6,450 bases of DNA from Candidatus Krumholzibacteriia bacterium (GTDB lineage Bacteria; Krumholzibacteriota; Krumholzibacteriia; LZORAL124-64-63), in the NCBI GenBank assembly GCA_014859985.1, contig JACZKN010000548.1, forward strand, positions 1-6,450, in the 5' to 3' direction. The position numbers and the translations under genes are program-made. The notes below the pieces were generated by a model. The model saw nothing but the letters and a program-made list of their open reading frames with translations. It was not told where the DNA came from and searched no databases. Position 1 is the first letter of the stretch, and every line of letters starts with the position of its first letter. This document shows positions 5,431 to 6,450 of the stretch, in pieces.

Positions 5431-6447
5431 ATGGGCAACCAGAAGCGGAAGGTCGTCCTGGCCAGCCGCAACCCGGACAAGGTCAGGGAGCTGCAGGAGA
5501 TCCTGGCGGGTCTGCCGTTTGCGGTGGTCCCGGCCGCCGATTATCCCGGCCTGCCCGAAGTGATGGAGGACGGCACCACCATCGAGGGCAACGCCACCCG
5601 CAAGGCCCTGGTGACGGCGGCCTGGACCGGCGAGATCGCCGTGGCCGACGACACCTCCCTGCAGGTGCGCGTGCTCAACGGCCTGCCCGACATCTTCGCG
5701 GCCCGCTTCAGCGGCGAGGGGGCCACCTACGCGAGCAACGTGCGCCTGCTGCTGGAGCTGCTGGAGGATGTGCCCGACGGCTCGCGCCAGGCCCGCTTCG
5801 CCTCGGCCTGCGCCTGGATCGATCCGCGGCCCGGCGAGACGGACGGCCCGGTGGCCGCACCCACCCGCAAGCGCTGGCTCTTCAACCCCTGGGCCCGGGC
5901 CGCCGAGACCAGGGACCCGGCCGGGGAGCCGGCCTTCTGGAACGGGCTGATCGACCGGGACGAGGTCTGGGCCGACTACCGCACCGCGCTGATGGCCGAC
6001 CTGGTGGGCTGGGGCCACGATACCGCCCGCGCCCGGGAGCTGGCCGCCGCCCTGGTCGAAGGCCGCCATCGCGCCGGTCCCGGCGCCGTGAGGGTGCCGG
6101 ACCCGCGCATCTGGCTGACCCACGGGCCCATGAGCGGCGACCTGCCCCGCACCCGCGTGGCGCCGTCGAGGCTGTCGCCCGAGGCCCCGGGCCTGGCCGT
6201 GAACGAGGAGCACTTCCTGCAGCTGACCGCCACGGGCCGGCTGCTGGGCCGGATCGCCCGGCAGCCGGTGGGCAGCGGCGGCTTCGGCTACGACCCGGTG
6301 TTCCGCCCCGACGGGGAGCAGCGCACGCTGGCCGAGCTGCCGCCCGAGGACAAGCACGCCATCAGCCACCGCGGGCGAGCGCTGCGGCGGCTGCTGCGGG
6401 CGGTGCGCACCGCCTACGGGTTGGAAGCGGGCGTCGCCGCGGGCTGA
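5431..6447 (+). CDS. rdgB: RdgB/HAM1-type XTP/dITP pyrophosphatase with a large central insertion
   Basis: This family hydrolyses XTP, dITP and ITP to monophosphates, keeping deaminated purines out of DNA and RNA. The N-terminal half (1-131) carries the substrate motif SRNPDKVREL (S12, N14, K17), EDGTTIEGNATRKA (46-59) and VADDTSLQV (71-79) with the acidic pair D73-D74. The C-terminal part (about 265-338) carries GRLLGRIARQPVG, GGFGYDPVFRPDG (283-295) and AISHRGRAL (310-318). Between them lie about 130 extra residues (about 133-264); without them the protein would be near the usual 200. The insert is in frame, has the same GC-rich codon use, and contains six Trp (149, 154, 170, 180, 194, 228) and a likely amphipathic helix at about 180-212. 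I do not recognise it as a known domain. The family motifs diverge in places: DDTSL where DD(S/T)GL is usual, and LPDIFAAR where aPGvySAR is usual. It is the last gene seen in the operon and ends 3 bases before the window edge. Confidence 0.88.
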   Translation: MGNQKRKVVLASRNPDKVRELQEILAGLPFAVVPAADYPGLPEVMEDGTTIEGNATRKALVTAAWTGEIAVADDTSLQVRVLNGLPDIFAARFSGEGATYASNVRLLLELLEDVPDGSRQARFASACAWIDPRPGETDGPVAAPTRKRWLFNPWARAAETRDPAGEPAFWNGLIDRDEVWADYRTALMADLVGWGHDTARARELAAALVEGRHRAGPGAVRVPDPRIWLTHGPMSGDLPRTRVAPSRLSPEAPGLAVNEEHFLQLTATGRLLGRIARQPVGSGGFGYDPVFRPDGEQRTLAELPPEDKHAISHRGRALRRLLRAVRTAYGLEAGVAAG

Positions 6448-6450
6448 CGG

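Noticed and set aside
5827..6222. Mobile element, intein or frameshift as the source of the extra rdgB sequence
   Set aside because: No terminal repeats, intein splice motifs, stops or change in base composition are visible; the frame and codon bias continue unbroken.
5239..6369. Minus-strand open frame (376 codons) opposite rph and rdgB
   Set aside because: It overlaps recognised motifs on the plus strand and shows no domain sequence. I considered whether it could explain the rdgB insert as a separate antisense gene, but codon bias follows the plus frame.
1..6450. CRISPR array or other regular direct repeats
   Set aside because: No repeated units with regular spacing were seen on either strand.

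Overview
The window is about 6.4 kb of very GC-rich bacterial chromosome (around 70% GC by eye, with codon third positions almost all G or C). It carries a partial gene at the left edge, a leucine tRNA, and a tight rightward housekeeping operon. The content suits a deep-branching, high-GC Gram-negative-type lineage, perhaps of the FCB or candidate-phylum kind (Gemmatimonadota, Eisenbacteria or Krumholzibacteriota-like). No marker here fixes the taxon, so that placement is inference.

Left part, minus strand (1-917). A partial gene starts at 524 and runs off the left edge. Its best-matching stretch loosely resembles the start of a CHAT-type peptidase fold. Near position 94 the coding signal moves to another frame, which suggests an overlapping second gene or an indel. 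Positions 525-690 are non-coding and hold nothing I can name. Next come a small GC hairpin, an intrinsic terminator, a complete tRNA-Leu(CAG) with encoded CCA, and a near-consensus sigma70-type promoter for the tRNA.

Middle and right part, plus strand (972-6447). A promoter with a strong -10 box drives a six-gene operon. The genes are smpB (trans-translation), an exported N-acetylmuramoyl-L-alanine amidase with an N-terminal stalk and an AMIN-like region, a membrane-anchored GerMN-domain protein, murI (glutamate racemase), rph (RNase PH) and an rdgB-type XTP/dITP pyrophosphatase. Junctions are ATGA overlaps, direct abutment, or a 2-base gap. The exception is a 53-base murI-rph gap holding a 16-bp perfect palindrome. 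No terminator is visible before the window ends, 3 bases after the last stop.

The operon joins ribosome rescue, peptidoglycan precursor supply (D-glutamate), peptidoglycan cleavage, tRNA 3'-end processing and nucleotide-pool cleaning. A similar order (racE, gerM, rph and the rdgB homologue ysnA) is known in Bacillus subtilis, so this looks like a retained ancestral neighbourhood and not an accessory island.

The most unusual item is the RdgB homologue. It is about 338 residues instead of roughly 200, because about 130 extra in-frame residues sit between its two conserved halves, and several core motif positions differ from the family norm. I see no CRISPR array, transposon or obvious defence island.
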